Of a DNA stretch of 64,000 nucleotides, positions 29,320 to 38,042 are shown one piece after another (the first letter of the stretch is position 1; every line of letters begins with the position of its first letter). The position numbers and the translations under genes are program-made. Below the pieces are notes generated by a model that ran no database searches, was not told the DNA's origin, and was given only the letters and a program-made list of their open reading frames with translations. The stretch is taken from contig JAPZRK010000007.1 of assembly GCA_027531445.1 (NCBI GenBank), positions 1 to 64,000 on the forward strand, in the 5' to 3' direction. Source of the DNA: Leptospira sp. GTDB taxonomy: Bacteria > Spirochaetota > Leptospiria > Leptospirales > Leptospiraceae.

Positions 29320-31490
29320 TGGATACATATAAATTACAAAAGAGAATCATCGAATATCTTGACTCCAAGGTGGGCCGAGAGGTCACAAGACCAGAGTTAA
29401 AGAATAAATTTTTAGATATAGTAGACAAACCACAAAAAACCTCCCTTAAAAAGAAATCCAATTTTAAGGGAAAAGACAAATCAAATCGCAAAGAGATGGA
29501 AAAGAGTATAGACAATCTACTCTTTTCCCTTGAGAAAGAAGGACTATTACAAACACATAAGAAATCAATGCTTGTCGTCGCACCCTTTCGCTTTATTGGA
29601 AGAATTTCCATTTCTAGGCGCGGGGATGGTTTTTTGAGACTACCTAGCAAAAATGAAGTTTTTATTCCAGGTCCCTTAACAAACACAGCAATCAGCGGAG
29701 ACCGCGTCGAGGTATTGCCCTTAGGTATTGGAAGAAAAGACCGATTCGAAGGAGAGGTAGCTAAAATTATAAAACGTGGCCGTCAACTCTATCGAATGAA
29801 AGTAAAAGAAAAAACATCAAAATATATTTTTGGTCGTTTTCTTGATATGTTAGGCGATGATAAAGAAGGTGTTATACATACTAAAAGTTTATTGAAAGAT
29901 ACTATTGATAACATCAAAGTAGATGATATATTAATCGTAAACTTGAAAGAAGGTTCTCGACCTGACGATAATCTTTACGAAGTAAGTTTTAACCGTTTTG
30001 AATCTGATACAAAAGAAGATCCAGATTTAATGCGCATCTTGATGAAATATGATTATACAATTCAACATCCAGACCAAATCAAAATAGACTTTAGTGAAGA
30101 AGTATCTGCAAAAACCGTAAAAGATTGGAATCAAAGGACAGACTTACGAGATTTATATGCAGTCACCATCGATGGTGAAACGGCAAAGGATTTTGATGAT
30201 GCGATAAGTTTTACTGATGAAGGCAGTCGTTTGAGAATATGGGTTCACATAGCCGATGTTTCGCACTATGTCATTCAAAATTCCGACCTAGATGAAGAAG
30301 CCTACAGTCGAGCTACATCGGTTTATTTAGCAAATCGAGTCGTCCCGATGCTTCCTCCAATTCTTTCAGAAAATCTATGCAGTCTAGTTTCGAATGTTGA
30401 TCGATTAGCCTTTACAGTGGAAATGGAAGCCAGTAAGGAAGGCGAGATTTACAATGCTAAATTCTACAAATCAGTCATAAATGTGAATAAGCGATATACT
30501 TACGAAATGGCTGAAGACGAAATTTTAGCCGCCGATCCAAAAAACTGGATTTATCAAATCTCGAGATTTACTGAAAATTTAAGAAAACGCCGAATTAAAG
30601 AGGGACGAGTAGATCTAAATCTCAAAGAAGCCACCATATCTTTTAATAAAGAAAAAAAAGCATCTGGCATTGAAATTCGAGAAAGATTGATTAGTCATAT
30701 GCTTATCGAAGAACTAATGTTATCTGCCAATATGAAAGTAGACGAATATTTACGGAAAAAAGATTCACCTACTCTTCATCGAATACATGAACCAATGGAT
30801 GAAGATAAATTGGAAATGTTAAATCAGTTTTTACAATTAAATGGTCATAACATTAGCATTAAAGATATAAGTTATCCGGAGATAATGAATGCAGTCTCAG
30901 CTATAGAATCAAGTCCAATAGCAAAAATATTTAATTATTTGTTACTTAGAAGTTTTATGCAAGCCTATTACGGAGGAGAAAGTATAGGGCATTGGGGCTT
31001 AGGTTTTAAAGATTATTGTCATTTTACATCGCCTATTAGACGTTATCCAGACTTAGTTGTTCATCGAGTACTTCATGCCACCTTATTGGAAGAAAAAAAG
31101 CCCTACGATAAAGGTGCGATTTCAATGATGGGTGTGCATTGTTCAGAAGAAGAAAGAAGAGCATCTGATGCGGAAAGAGATATCATGAAGATAAAATCCT
31201 TTCGTTATCTGGAGTCAACAGGTGTGACTGAGTTTAAAGGGTTTATAGTTGGAATACGACCTTCTCAAATTTTTATCGAATTAGCAGATTCAAACTTAGA
31301 AGGCGTCCTAGACAAATCAGAATTTACGGATGAATTCGAAGTCATGATAAAATCGGACTTTTCCTTCTATTCAAAAAAATATACAAAAAACTTTTTCATC
31401 GGTGATGAAGTCTCTGTTTCATTAGATAGAATTGATTATGAAGAGATTAAAGTTTATCTAAAATTAAAATCCTTTAAAAAAACTACCTAG
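29319..31490 (+). CDS. rnr: Ribonuclease R
   Basis: This processive 3'-5' exoribonuclease (RNase II/R family) handles structured RNA and tmRNA-linked decay. Of its 723 residues, the N-terminus holds a winged-helix-like and cold-shock region (about 1-130). The RNB catalytic domain carries ITIDGETAKDFDDAISF, with its metal-binding acidic residues (VDGEFAKDFDDA class). An S1-like domain lies at 640-715. It ends KLKSFKKTT. It is translationally coupled to tsaB and its 3' end overlaps the convergent phosphatase-like gene by 8 bases. Confidence 0.95.
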   Translation: MDTYKLQKRIIEYLDSKVGREVTRPELKNKFLDIVDKPQKTSLKKKSNFKGKDKSNRKEMEKSIDNLLFSLEKEGLLQTHKKSMLVVAPFRFIGRISISRRGDGFLRLPSKNEVFIPGPLTNTAISGDRVEVLPLGIGRKDRFEGEVAKIIKRGRQLYRMKVKEKTSKYIFGRFLDMLGDDKEGVIHTKSLLKDTIDNIKVDDILIVNLKEGSRPDDNLYEVSFNRFESDTKEDPDLMRILMKYDYTIQHPDQIKIDFSEEVSAKTVKDWNQRTDLRDLYAVTIDGETAKDFDDAISFTDEGSRLRIWVHIADVSHYVIQNSDLDEEAYSRATSVYLANRVVPMLPPILSENLCSLVSNVDRLAFTVEMEASKEGEIYNAKFYKSVINVNKRYTYEMAEDEILAADPKNWIYQISRFTENLRKRRIKEGRVDLNLKEATISFNKEKKASGIEIRERLISHMLIEELMLSANMKVDEYLRKKDSPTLHRIHEPMDEDKLEMLNQFLQLNGHNISIKDISYPEIMNAVSAIESSPIAKIFNYLLLRSFMQAYYGGESIGHWGLGFKDYCHFTSPIRRYPDLVVHRVLHATLLEEKKPYDKGAISMMGVHCSEEERRASDAERDIMKIKSFRYLESTGVTEFKGFIVGIRPSQIFIELADSNLEGVLDKSEFTDEFEVMIKSDFSFYSKKYTKNFFIGDEVSVSLDRIDYEEIKVYLKLKSFKKTT

Positions 31491-33192
31491 GTTCAACACC
31501 TAGGTCCTGTCTCGTCCAGATTTTACGAAAGAAGGGTTTACCATCCATCTCAAAGTTCGATAAGAGTTGAATGATTTGGCTTTCACTAATGTTAAATTTT
31601 TTCATAGTTTCATAGTTCAAGCTCATTTGCGAGTGCGTTACCCATTGGATTAAGCTTTCATTATTTCGTTCCGCCTCAGGTAACAATGTGCTTACAAGTT
31701 CAAATAAGTTTTTGTGTGTTAAGAAGGACCCTTTCGAAACGACATGCATTGGAGCCGCGCCATGATCAGCAGTCACTAAAAGTAAAAATTTATCATCGTA
31801 ATGGGATCTTAAAAAATCGAATATTTTTCGTATTTCCATATCCGTTGCTGTAAGTACCCTTTCGGATTCTTTAGATTCCCAACCAAATGCATGACCTACG
31901 GCATCTGTCGCCTTTAAAGTAACATATACTAGGTCAGTTACTTTATCATTATGAAGGTTTTTATTTATAATTTCCTTTTCTATACTATTACGAATTGTGT
32001 AGCCATCTAATGCAACTTGATATTCAGACGATTGGAAGAGTGAAACTTTTTTAGTAAAATCTACACGATCTTTTGCTTCAAATGTAGAAATGACTTTCCC
32101 TTTATTTGAAAGATAAAATTCATAAAAATCTACTTTCTGATTAGAACTTGGTACTTCGAATGCTTTATCAAAGGTATCCCAGCGTAAGGTTAATGAATTT
32201 GCCCAATAAACAAAATCTCTATCTGGAGAGGAGTTGCTTGAATAAGATTTTAACTTATCAAGAAGTTCGATAGGAATATCTTTACCATGTCCCGCCATTC
32301 CAATGCTAGCACGTGCCGCATAACACTGGCTTATAATGACTGGAATATTATTATTCGCATAATCCCAATCATCTGCAAGTGTCAATGACTTAAATTGAGA
32401 TAAATCTAATTGGTAATCTTTTCCTTGAAAAACAGGTCTTGAAACTACTTTACCATTTTTCCATGTATAAACTTCGTTAGAAAAGACTTCCGTTGTATTC
32501 GGAAACTTTCCTGTACCAATTGCCGCATGCCCGACAACCGTATGAGCTTCAAGATGAGCGACTTTTGCATTTTTAAAGTAGGCTGATTGATTTTTAAATG
32601 ATTTAAGGAATGGAAATGAGTTTGGATGTGCTTTGTAGAGTTGATCTCCACCTTGGTCAACTATGATGGTAACAATTATTTCTGGCTTCTCTTTTGTTTC
32701 CCTGAATACTTTATCGAATTTTTTAAGCTCAATTTCCTTTTCAAACGGATGTTGGAGCAGTCTTGCGTATATGGAAGGAATGTGCTGTTGATAAATCTGA
32801 TCCGAGTAAACACCAGACCGAATCCACTTGGGTCCATAAAGCCAAATAGGAATATTCGAATCGTATGAGTAGTTTGTGTAGTGCGATGTGTATTTTACTT
32901 CTTTCTCAAATTCCGGATGAGATTCTTCCCAACCCCAATTTTCCCTTAGATCGTCCCAAGAGAGATCATGCTCTATCATAATTTCTTTTAATTCTTCTTT
33001 TGAAAAATGTGAAAGAGTGCTTGCCTCACCTCCGTAATTATCCAGAAGATTGAACGGATAAGGTACTAAAATCAAATCAGTATCTTTTTGGATCGATCGT
33101 ACAGCCGCATCCCGGTAATCGCGCTCCCAACCACATGAGATTATGGATATTAAAAGATACAAAGCCATACATAGATTACTGATTTTAATCAT
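31483..33192 (-). CDS. Alkaline-phosphatase-superfamily lipoprotein (nucleotide pyrophosphatase type)
   Basis: A signal peptide ends LLISIISC (Cys20), so this is a lipoprotein. The 569-residue body is a type I phosphodiesterase/nucleotide pyrophosphatase. It shows the metal Asp in IIVDQGGDQ, the active-site Thr in AHTVVGHAAIG, and later metal ligands in TDAVGHAFG and TADHGAAP. The superfamily hydrolyses phosphate esters and nucleotides outside the cytoplasm. The substrate is not predictable. Its 5' end overlaps the divergent CapA-like gene. Confidence 0.85.
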   Translation of the reverse strand: MIKISNLCMALYLLISIISCGWERDYRDAAVRSIQKDTDLILVPYPFNLLDNYGGEASTLSHFSKEELKEIMIEHDLSWDDLRENWGWEESHPEFEKEVKYTSHYTNYSYDSNIPIWLYGPKWIRSGVYSDQIYQQHIPSIYARLLQHPFEKEIELKKFDKVFRETKEKPEIIVTIIVDQGGDQLYKAHPNSFPFLKSFKNQSAYFKNAKVAHLEAHTVVGHAAIGTGKFPNTTEVFSNEVYTWKNGKVVSRPVFQGKDYQLDLSQFKSLTLADDWDYANNNIPVIISQCYAARASIGMAGHGKDIPIELLDKLKSYSSNSSPDRDFVYWANSLTLRWDTFDKAFEVPSSNQKVDFYEFYLSNKGKVISTFEAKDRVDFTKKVSLFQSSEYQVALDGYTIRNSIEKEIINKNLHNDKVTDLVYVTLKATDAVGHAFGWESKESERVLTATDMEIRKIFDFLRSHYDDKFLLLVTADHGAAPMHVVSKGSFLTHKNLFELVSTLLPEAERNNESLIQWVTHSQMSLNYETMKKFNISESQIIQLLSNFEMDGKPFFRKIWTRQDLGVEPR

Positions 33193-34246
33193 TTTTCTTT
33201 ACTCACTTTTAACAAACGTCAATTGTAATACCTTCATTCGGCGAAGTGCAAAAAAGCAAGTGCGAATTACTGTTGTCGGAGATATCATGTTTCACAGTTC
33301 ACAGCTTGTGAAATATTACAATTCCAAGACAAAATCGTATAATGCTGAAGAGAGTTTCCAATGGATACGTCCGAAATTTGTAAATTCAGATTTGGTAATG
33401 GGAAATCTTGAAACAACAATAGTAAATCATGCCGAACTTTACGGTGGATACCCTCGCTTTGGCTCGCCTAAGGAAGTTGTATTGGCATTAAAAAATTCTG
33501 GATTTCATATACTATCGACAGCAAACAATCATTCCGCGGATAAAGGGAGTCATGGTATAGACTTTACTATAGATACGGTCTTAGATAATGAAATGATTCC
33601 TTTGGGAACTTACAAATCCGAAGCAGACTTTCGAAATAGAAGAAATTTCATGATGAATAAAAATGGAATCAATATCGCTATTTACAATTACACTTATTCG
33701 ACAAATGGAATCAAGGTTCCGAAAGGAAAAATAGTCCGTCTGATTGAAGAAGAAAGCTTAGAGAAAGACATTTCTTTTGCAAAACAAAATGGTGCAAACT
33801 TCGTAATCGTTTGGTTTCATTTTGGAACTGAATACCAAACTAAACCTGACGCTTACCAGAAGAAATGGGTGAATAGAGCTTTAGAATTAGGTGCAGATGT
33901 TGTAATCGGTGGTCACCCACATGTAGTTCAAAAATTGGAAAGAGTGGGTGACAAATTTTTCGCATACTCTCTTGGAAATTTTCTATCTGCACAAAATAAA
34001 CCGTTTACTGACGGTGGATTAGTTTTACACTTCGATCTCATTCTCTCTGGCAATGAAAAAGATATTACGAATATTTTACCTGAAGCAGTATGGGTTGATC
34101 CCTCAAATTATCAGATCATTCCCATTGATGACGCTTTAGAGGGTAAATTGGAAATTAAATTATCAGACAGCAAAATGATAAGAATGAAAAATTATAAGAA
34201 GCAATATTTGAATGTAATTTCAGATATTGAAGAATCTAAGAAATAA
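33143..34246 (+). CDS. CapA-family metallophosphatase lipoprotein
   Basis: A signal peptide ends LTNVNC (Cys28), giving a predicted lipoprotein. The CapA/PgsA fold is clear: VVGDIMFHS near residue 45, MGNLETTI, STANNHSADKG, HFGTEYQ and IGGHPHVVQ carry the metal-binding Asp, Asn and His residues. CapA proteins take part in poly-gamma-glutamate export or capsule formation; no other capsule genes are near. The start at 33143 overlaps the divergent lipoprotein gene by 50 bases, and no later start would keep the signal peptide. Confidence 0.85.
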   Translation: MDIKRYKAIHRLLILIIFLYSLLTNVNCNTFIRRSAKKQVRITVVGDIMFHSSQLVKYYNSKTKSYNAEESFQWIRPKFVNSDLVMGNLETTIVNHAELYGGYPRFGSPKEVVLALKNSGFHILSTANNHSADKGSHGIDFTIDTVLDNEMIPLGTYKSEADFRNRRNFMMNKNGINIAIYNYTYSTNGIKVPKGKIVRLIEEESLEKDISFAKQNGANFVIVWFHFGTEYQTKPDAYQKKWVNRALELGADVVIGGHPHVVQKLERVGDKFFAYSLGNFLSAQNKPFTDGGLVLHFDLILSGNEKDITNILPEAVWVDPSNYQIIPIDDALEGKLEIKLSDSKMIRMKNYKKQYLNVISDIEESKK

Positions 34247-34337
34247 CGATATTTATTGAAATTTTTTTACACTTTCCGATTTTGAATATCTTGAATATTT
34301 CGTTGCACGATATTCCTAATCAATGTCTCCAAAATCG

Positions 34338-34958
34338 TTAAACGTCAAGCTCCACAAGCTCATATCCCAAACCTTCTCTAACCACTTTTATATCATCTCC
34401 CGTACAATCTAATATGGTTGATAACTCAACTTTCACAATCCCACCGTCAATGATAGAAGTTACATTTTTCGCATACTTACTATCCAAATCATCGATATCG
34501 ATAATAAAATCATCGTCTGTTGAGGCGGAAGTAGAGGTAATAGGAGATTGATGGATTTCTAACAAAGACTGGAGATAGATATGGTTGGGAAAACGGATAC
34601 CGATGTGTTTATCTTTGTGATGGGAGAACGAAGGTTTAGGTAAATTTTTATTTGCCTTAAGAATAAAAGTAAATGGTCCCGGTGTAATTTTTTTCATCAA
34701 TCTGTATGTAGGATTCGGCAAATATTCGATATACTTTGATGCCATCGAAATATCTTTGCAGAGCAACGACAAAGGTTTATCCTTTGGTAATTTTTTCAAT
34801 GCGTATAAGGCATCAACCCCAGCTCTCGAATTTGAATCCGCAATGATCGCATAGACCGTATCAGTTGGAAATATAAATATTTCGCCTGCTTTTAGTTTTT
34901 CTGAGATTTGTTTTAGCTTTCTAACTTCAGGATTCTGAGGATGAAGATAATCAATCAT
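34338..34958 (-). CDS. Sua5/YciO/YrdC family protein (TsaC-like or YciO-like)
   Basis: This dsRNA- and nucleotide-binding fold makes threonylcarbamoyl-AMP in TsaC members. FPTDTVYAI, KDKPLSLLC and IGIRFPNH are all family blocks. The SxN-type motif near residue 146 reads SPITSTSAST; TsaC normally has Asn at the last position, and YciO-type members lack it. The protein therefore could be YciO, whose cellular role is less clear, not TsaC. The gene ends just before an SDR gene in the same direction, one base apart from it. Confidence 0.8.
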   Translation of the reverse strand: MIDYLHPQNPEVRKLKQISEKLKAGEIFIFPTDTVYAIIADSNSRAGVDALYALKKLPKDKPLSLLCKDISMASKYIEYLPNPTYRLMKKITPGPFTFILKANKNLPKPSFSHHKDKHIGIRFPNHIYLQSLLEIHQSPITSTSASTDDDFIIDIDDLDSKYAKNVTSIIDGGIVKVELSTILDCTGDDIKVVREGLGYELVELDV

Positions 34959-34959
34959 T

Positions 34960-35697
34960 TTACTGGGCGGTCAATCCACCATCAATAACGATTGTTTGTC
35001 CAGTCATATAGCTAGATGCGTCCGAAACTAGAAATTGGGCGGCTCCTAAAATCTCTTCTGGTTTTCCTAACCTTGCCATTGGAATTCCAGCTAACACTTG
35101 ATTAATTATAAATTCCTTACTTTTGATCATTTCCGTCATGTCCGTATCTATCAATCCAGGGCAGATCACATTTACTCGATAGCCGGAGTTACACCACTCA
35201 ATTGCCAAAGCTTTTGAAAGTGATATGACAGCGCCTTTTGTTCCAGAATAGACAGATGCGAGCTTTGATCCAACCATACCCAAAACGGATGCTACATTGA
35301 TGATATTCCCCCCGTCCTTTTTGTGATGTTTGTAATATGCCTGGCAACTTCGGAAAACTCCCGTGTAATTTGTTTGAATAATATTCTGAAGTTCTTCTCC
35401 TTTGAAACCCGAAGCTGGAGTATTCGTTGCAATGCCTGCATTATTGATCAGACAATTTAGTTTTCCATGTTTTTCACGAATTTTACCAATTTCTGTAAAT
35501 GCATCAGTCTCTGATTTGACATTGATGACAACACCGTTTATACCTTCCTTGGCCATCCACTCTATTGATTCCGGTCGAGATCCAGCTCCATATACAATCG
35601 CACCAGCGTCTCTCAAGCCCAAAGCCAATGTCTTTCCTATTCCGCGACTAGCGCCTGTAATTAAAACTGTCTTATCTTTTACATCAAAAATATTCAT
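34960..35697 (-). CDS. SDR family oxidoreductase
   Basis: This classical short-chain dehydrogenase of 245 residues has TGASRGIGK for dinucleotide binding, NNAG, and the catalytic YSGTKGA (Tyr-x3-Lys) following INVASVLG (Ser position partly degenerate). The terminus MTGQTIVIDGGLTAQ is typical. It is a 3-oxoacyl reductase-like or sugar/steroid-type enzyme; the substrate cannot be told. It overlaps the upstream small lipoprotein gene by 4 bases (ATGA) and is one base from the YciO-like gene. Confidence 0.88.
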   Translation of the reverse strand: MNIFDVKDKTVLITGASRGIGKTLALGLRDAGAIVYGAGSRPESIEWMAKEGINGVVINVKSETDAFTEIGKIREKHGKLNCLINNAGIATNTPASGFKGEELQNIIQTNYTGVFRSCQAYYKHHKKDGGNIINVASVLGMVGSKLASVYSGTKGAVISLSKALAIEWCNSGYRVNVICPGLIDTDMTEMIKSKEFIINQVLAGIPMARLGKPEEILGAAQFLVSDASSYMTGQTIVIDGGLTAQ

Positions 35698-36035
35698 TTT
35701 ACCTCATGGTTTGCTGGATAGCATTCACTATTCTCTGGTTTTGTATCTTCTAATAATTTTTTATAGTCAATCGTTCCATCGTCCGTTAATAAATCTCTTC
35801 TAATATAGTGGGCGCCTTTTTCATAGTAGTCTGCGATTGGATTACATTTATCGATCTCCTTATCTGGATTTGGTCGACAATTGATTTTGATATAAAAGTA
35901 TCCAAACGAGTGATTTCTATTTGCTAAGTAATCGCCAAAGGACTCACACTCTGTAATTTGAATTACTTTTTTCTTACATCCTAACATAAAATTGCAAATT
36001 ACTATCACAAGCACGAAGAGAACTTTACGGTACAT
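35694..36035 (-). CDS. Small lipoprotein, Cys-rich
   Basis: This is a 113-residue protein with a lipobox NFMLGC (Cys20). The mature part has four further Cys (TECES, INCRPNPD, DKCNP, SECYP), which could form two disulphides. No family is recognised. It starts a small leftward unit, overlapping the SDR gene by four bases, and is divergent from maf. The SDR and lipoprotein have no obvious shared task. Confidence 0.7.
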   Translation of the reverse strand: MYRKVLFVLVIVICNFMLGCKKKVIQITECESFGDYLANRNHSFGYFYIKINCRPNPDKEIDKCNPIADYYEKGAHYIRRDLLTDDGTIDYKKLLEDTKPENSECYPANHEVK

Positions 36036-36073
36036 AACTTGAGAATAAATGTGATTCCTAGAAAGGCAAGAAT

Positions 36074-36655
36074 TTGTTTATTTTAAAAAGTAGATCGCCA
36101 AGACGGATCCAATTACTAAAAGATCTGGATATTCATTTTCAACTAGAACCTTCTGACATTAATGAAACGCAAGACCAAAGCGAACCACCAATGGACTACC
36201 TCAGAAGAATGGTAACATCAAAATTAGGTGATTTTCGATATTTGAATCCATTAAACACTTATCTTTCTTGTGACACCATTGTCCTGTTCGAAAACCAAAT
36301 TCTCCATAAACCTAGTTCGGAAGCCGAGGCGATGGACATACTTGAACGTTTGAATGGAAGGACTCATAGTGTTTTTTCAGCCTCTGCAATGACTGACTCT
36401 ATCTACTTTGATTATTTTTATGAAGAGACACAAATTCGTTTCCATGACTGGGATACGAACGCTCGTCTTCGTTATATCAGAGAGGAAAAACCCTACGATA
36501 AAGCAGGCTCTTACGGGGTTCAGGACAGGAATGGGCCAGTTGCGGAAAGGTACGGTTCCTATTGTAACGTTTTGGGATTTCCGTTGAGAAGTTTTTTAGA
36601 ACGCTGGCAGAGTTGGATTCATTATTGGCCAGCTTGGGAAAAAGTCAAAATTTAG
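36074..36655 (+). CDS. maf: Maf-family nucleotide pyrophosphatase
   Basis: Maf/YhdE/YceF enzymes hydrolyse non-canonical or modified nucleoside triphosphates. The N-terminal block KSRSPRRIQLL, the catalytic-type Asp in LSCDTIVLF and KPYDKAGSYGVQD are all characteristic. The start is a TTG at 36074, eight bases after AGAAAGG. The 193-residue protein is normal in length. The stop overlaps the convergent small gene (36652) by 4 bases. Confidence 0.88.
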   Translation: MFILKSRSPRRIQLLKDLDIHFQLEPSDINETQDQSEPPMDYLRRMVTSKLGDFRYLNPLNTYLSCDTIVLFENQILHKPSSEAEAMDILERLNGRTHSVFSASAMTDSIYFDYFYEETQIRFHDWDTNARLRYIREEKPYDKAGSYGVQDRNGPVAERYGSYCNVLGFPLRSFLERWQSWIHYWPAWEKVKI

Positions 36656-36882
36656 GCGTAGACGTTTACTAGATCACCAGGTTTGTAATTTGATTTTTCT
36701 TTTGGTGACTTTTCTATCGAGTCTGCTTTCGAACTTGTGTCCTCGCTCGGATATTTAGGACGGTATTGACGAGATTCAATTGCATCCACTTTCTCAACTG
36801 GTTGTGTATTAAATGTAGGTGAAATGTAGGTAAGGGGCTCACCTAAACCGGAAACTCTTGCCACGCCGCTTGCTATGTCCAT
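36652..36882 (-). CDS. Small unknown protein
   Basis: This 76-residue protein (MDIASGVARVSGLGEPLTY...) is rich in Ser, Lys and Pro, with the end KPGDLVNVYA. It resembles no family I know; low complexity in the middle suggests disorder. A longer reading from 36954 would run into the divergent holA start. No clear ribosome-binding site precedes 36882. It lies between maf and holA, both on the other strand. Confidence 0.5.
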   Translation of the reverse strand: MDIASGVARVSGLGEPLTYISPTFNTQPVEKVDAIESRQYRPKYPSEDTSSKADSIEKSPKEKSNYKPGDLVNVYA

Positions 36883-36932
36883 ATTGTGATTATCGCTCCA
36901 AATCTGTCCTGAGATTAGACCCAAACGGAAAA

Positions 36933-38042
36933 ATGGAAACAAAAAAAAGCGCAATCGAGATTTCTTCTCTCTTTCAACTCTTCAAATTGCCGGAAAAGTC
37001 ACTTCCGCAGGTATTTACTTATGTAGGAGATGATTCGTATGAGTTTGAAATCGCCGTCGAATTCTTCAAAACCAAGCTTGAGAGACAAGGTCAAAGCCTA
37101 GATATCATTGTAATCGTGGCAGAAGGAGGAGAACAGGCAAAATTATTTGCTGAATTGTTCACTCCCGATATGTTTTTCCCTAGAAAATTGATCATTCTCA
37201 AGAATGCTAATGCGTTTTTCAAACCCATCCTTGAGGCAAAAGCCAATTCGGATTATTCTGACTACGTTTCCGGATTCAAAAAAAACATAGTATCCCTATC
37301 GGAAAATATCAACTTACTGATTCACTATGAAGGTCGTGACTTACCTGCGAGTTTTGCTTCCCTATTTCAAAATCAATATAGCTTCTATAAACCAAAGACA
37401 CTATATCAAAATGACATCGCTAAGGCATTAAAAGAAGTCCTTGAACAAGAGAATGTAAAATTGGACGAAGATGCTTGGGACGAATTTATTCACAAATCAC
37501 CCGCTAATATTGGTTCGTATATAAAAGGAATTAGAAAACTCAAACAATACTTAAATAAATCAAAGTTTACTCTGTCAGATATCAATGAAATTCTATTTAC
37601 TCAAACCGAGATGAATGCCAATACTCTGGTTGAAAGTTTAATTCAAACAAAAAAGACTGAATTTTATAAAGAGTTTACTAAATTTTCAGATGATAATGGC
37701 GAGATCCTATCCTTTCTATCTAGACTATTAAACAAACTTGATGAGATACGCAAAATTCGAATCATTAGAGCAAAACATAATGGCGAGATACCTATTCCTA
37801 TCATGGACGAAATATTAAAAACTGGTTCTTATTCAGAAGCAAGAAAAGGATTTATGAGACGTCAGCTAACGAATGATGCAAAATTCTTTACAGATAAATC
37901 TTTGAATCAATTTTATGAAATACTAATCGAAATGAATATAAAATATAAATCAGGGCTACGAAACGAAGAGGCCAGAGTCTATTTTATTCAGAGAACGATG
38001 GAAATGTTCAAACTGCTTCACTCTGTTGCATCAAGTTCGTAG
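36933..38042 (+). CDS. holA: DNA polymerase III delta subunit
   Basis: Delta opens the sliding clamp as part of the clamp loader. Blocks FTYVGDDSYEFEIAVEFF near 30, FPRKLIILKNANAF and the later helical region (LNKLDEIRKIRIIRA) fit HolA. The 369 residues are about normal. The 36933 start has GGAAAA just upstream; an earlier ATG at 36858 would overlap the small divergent gene. HolA has no strong motifs, so the call rests on overall pattern. The clamp dnaN and delta-prime (52017) are in the same window. The 3' end overlaps the next, convergent gene by 25 bases. Confidence 0.82.
   Translation: METKKSAIEISSLFQLFKLPEKSLPQVFTYVGDDSYEFEIAVEFFKTKLERQGQSLDIIVIVAEGGEQAKLFAELFTPDMFFPRKLIILKNANAFFKPILEAKANSDYSDYVSGFKKNIVSLSENINLLIHYEGRDLPASFASLFQNQYSFYKPKTLYQNDIAKALKEVLEQENVKLDEDAWDEFIHKSPANIGSYIKGIRKLKQYLNKSKFTLSDINEILFTQTEMNANTLVESLIQTKKTEFYKEFTKFSDDNGEILSFLSRLLNKLDEIRKIRIIRAKHNGEIPIPIMDEILKTGSYSEARKGFMRRQLTNDAKFFTDKSLNQFYEILIEMNIKYKSGLRNEEARVYFIQRTMEMFKLLHSVASSS

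Noticed and set aside
34247..34337. Terminator between the CapA-like and YciO-like genes
   Set aside because: A T-run is present but the best stem has about five A/T pairs, too weak to call.
35402..35803. 133-codon frame on the plus strand across the SDR gene
   Set aside because: It lies antisense to the clear SDR and crosses the lipoprotein gene; no family or ribosome-binding site.
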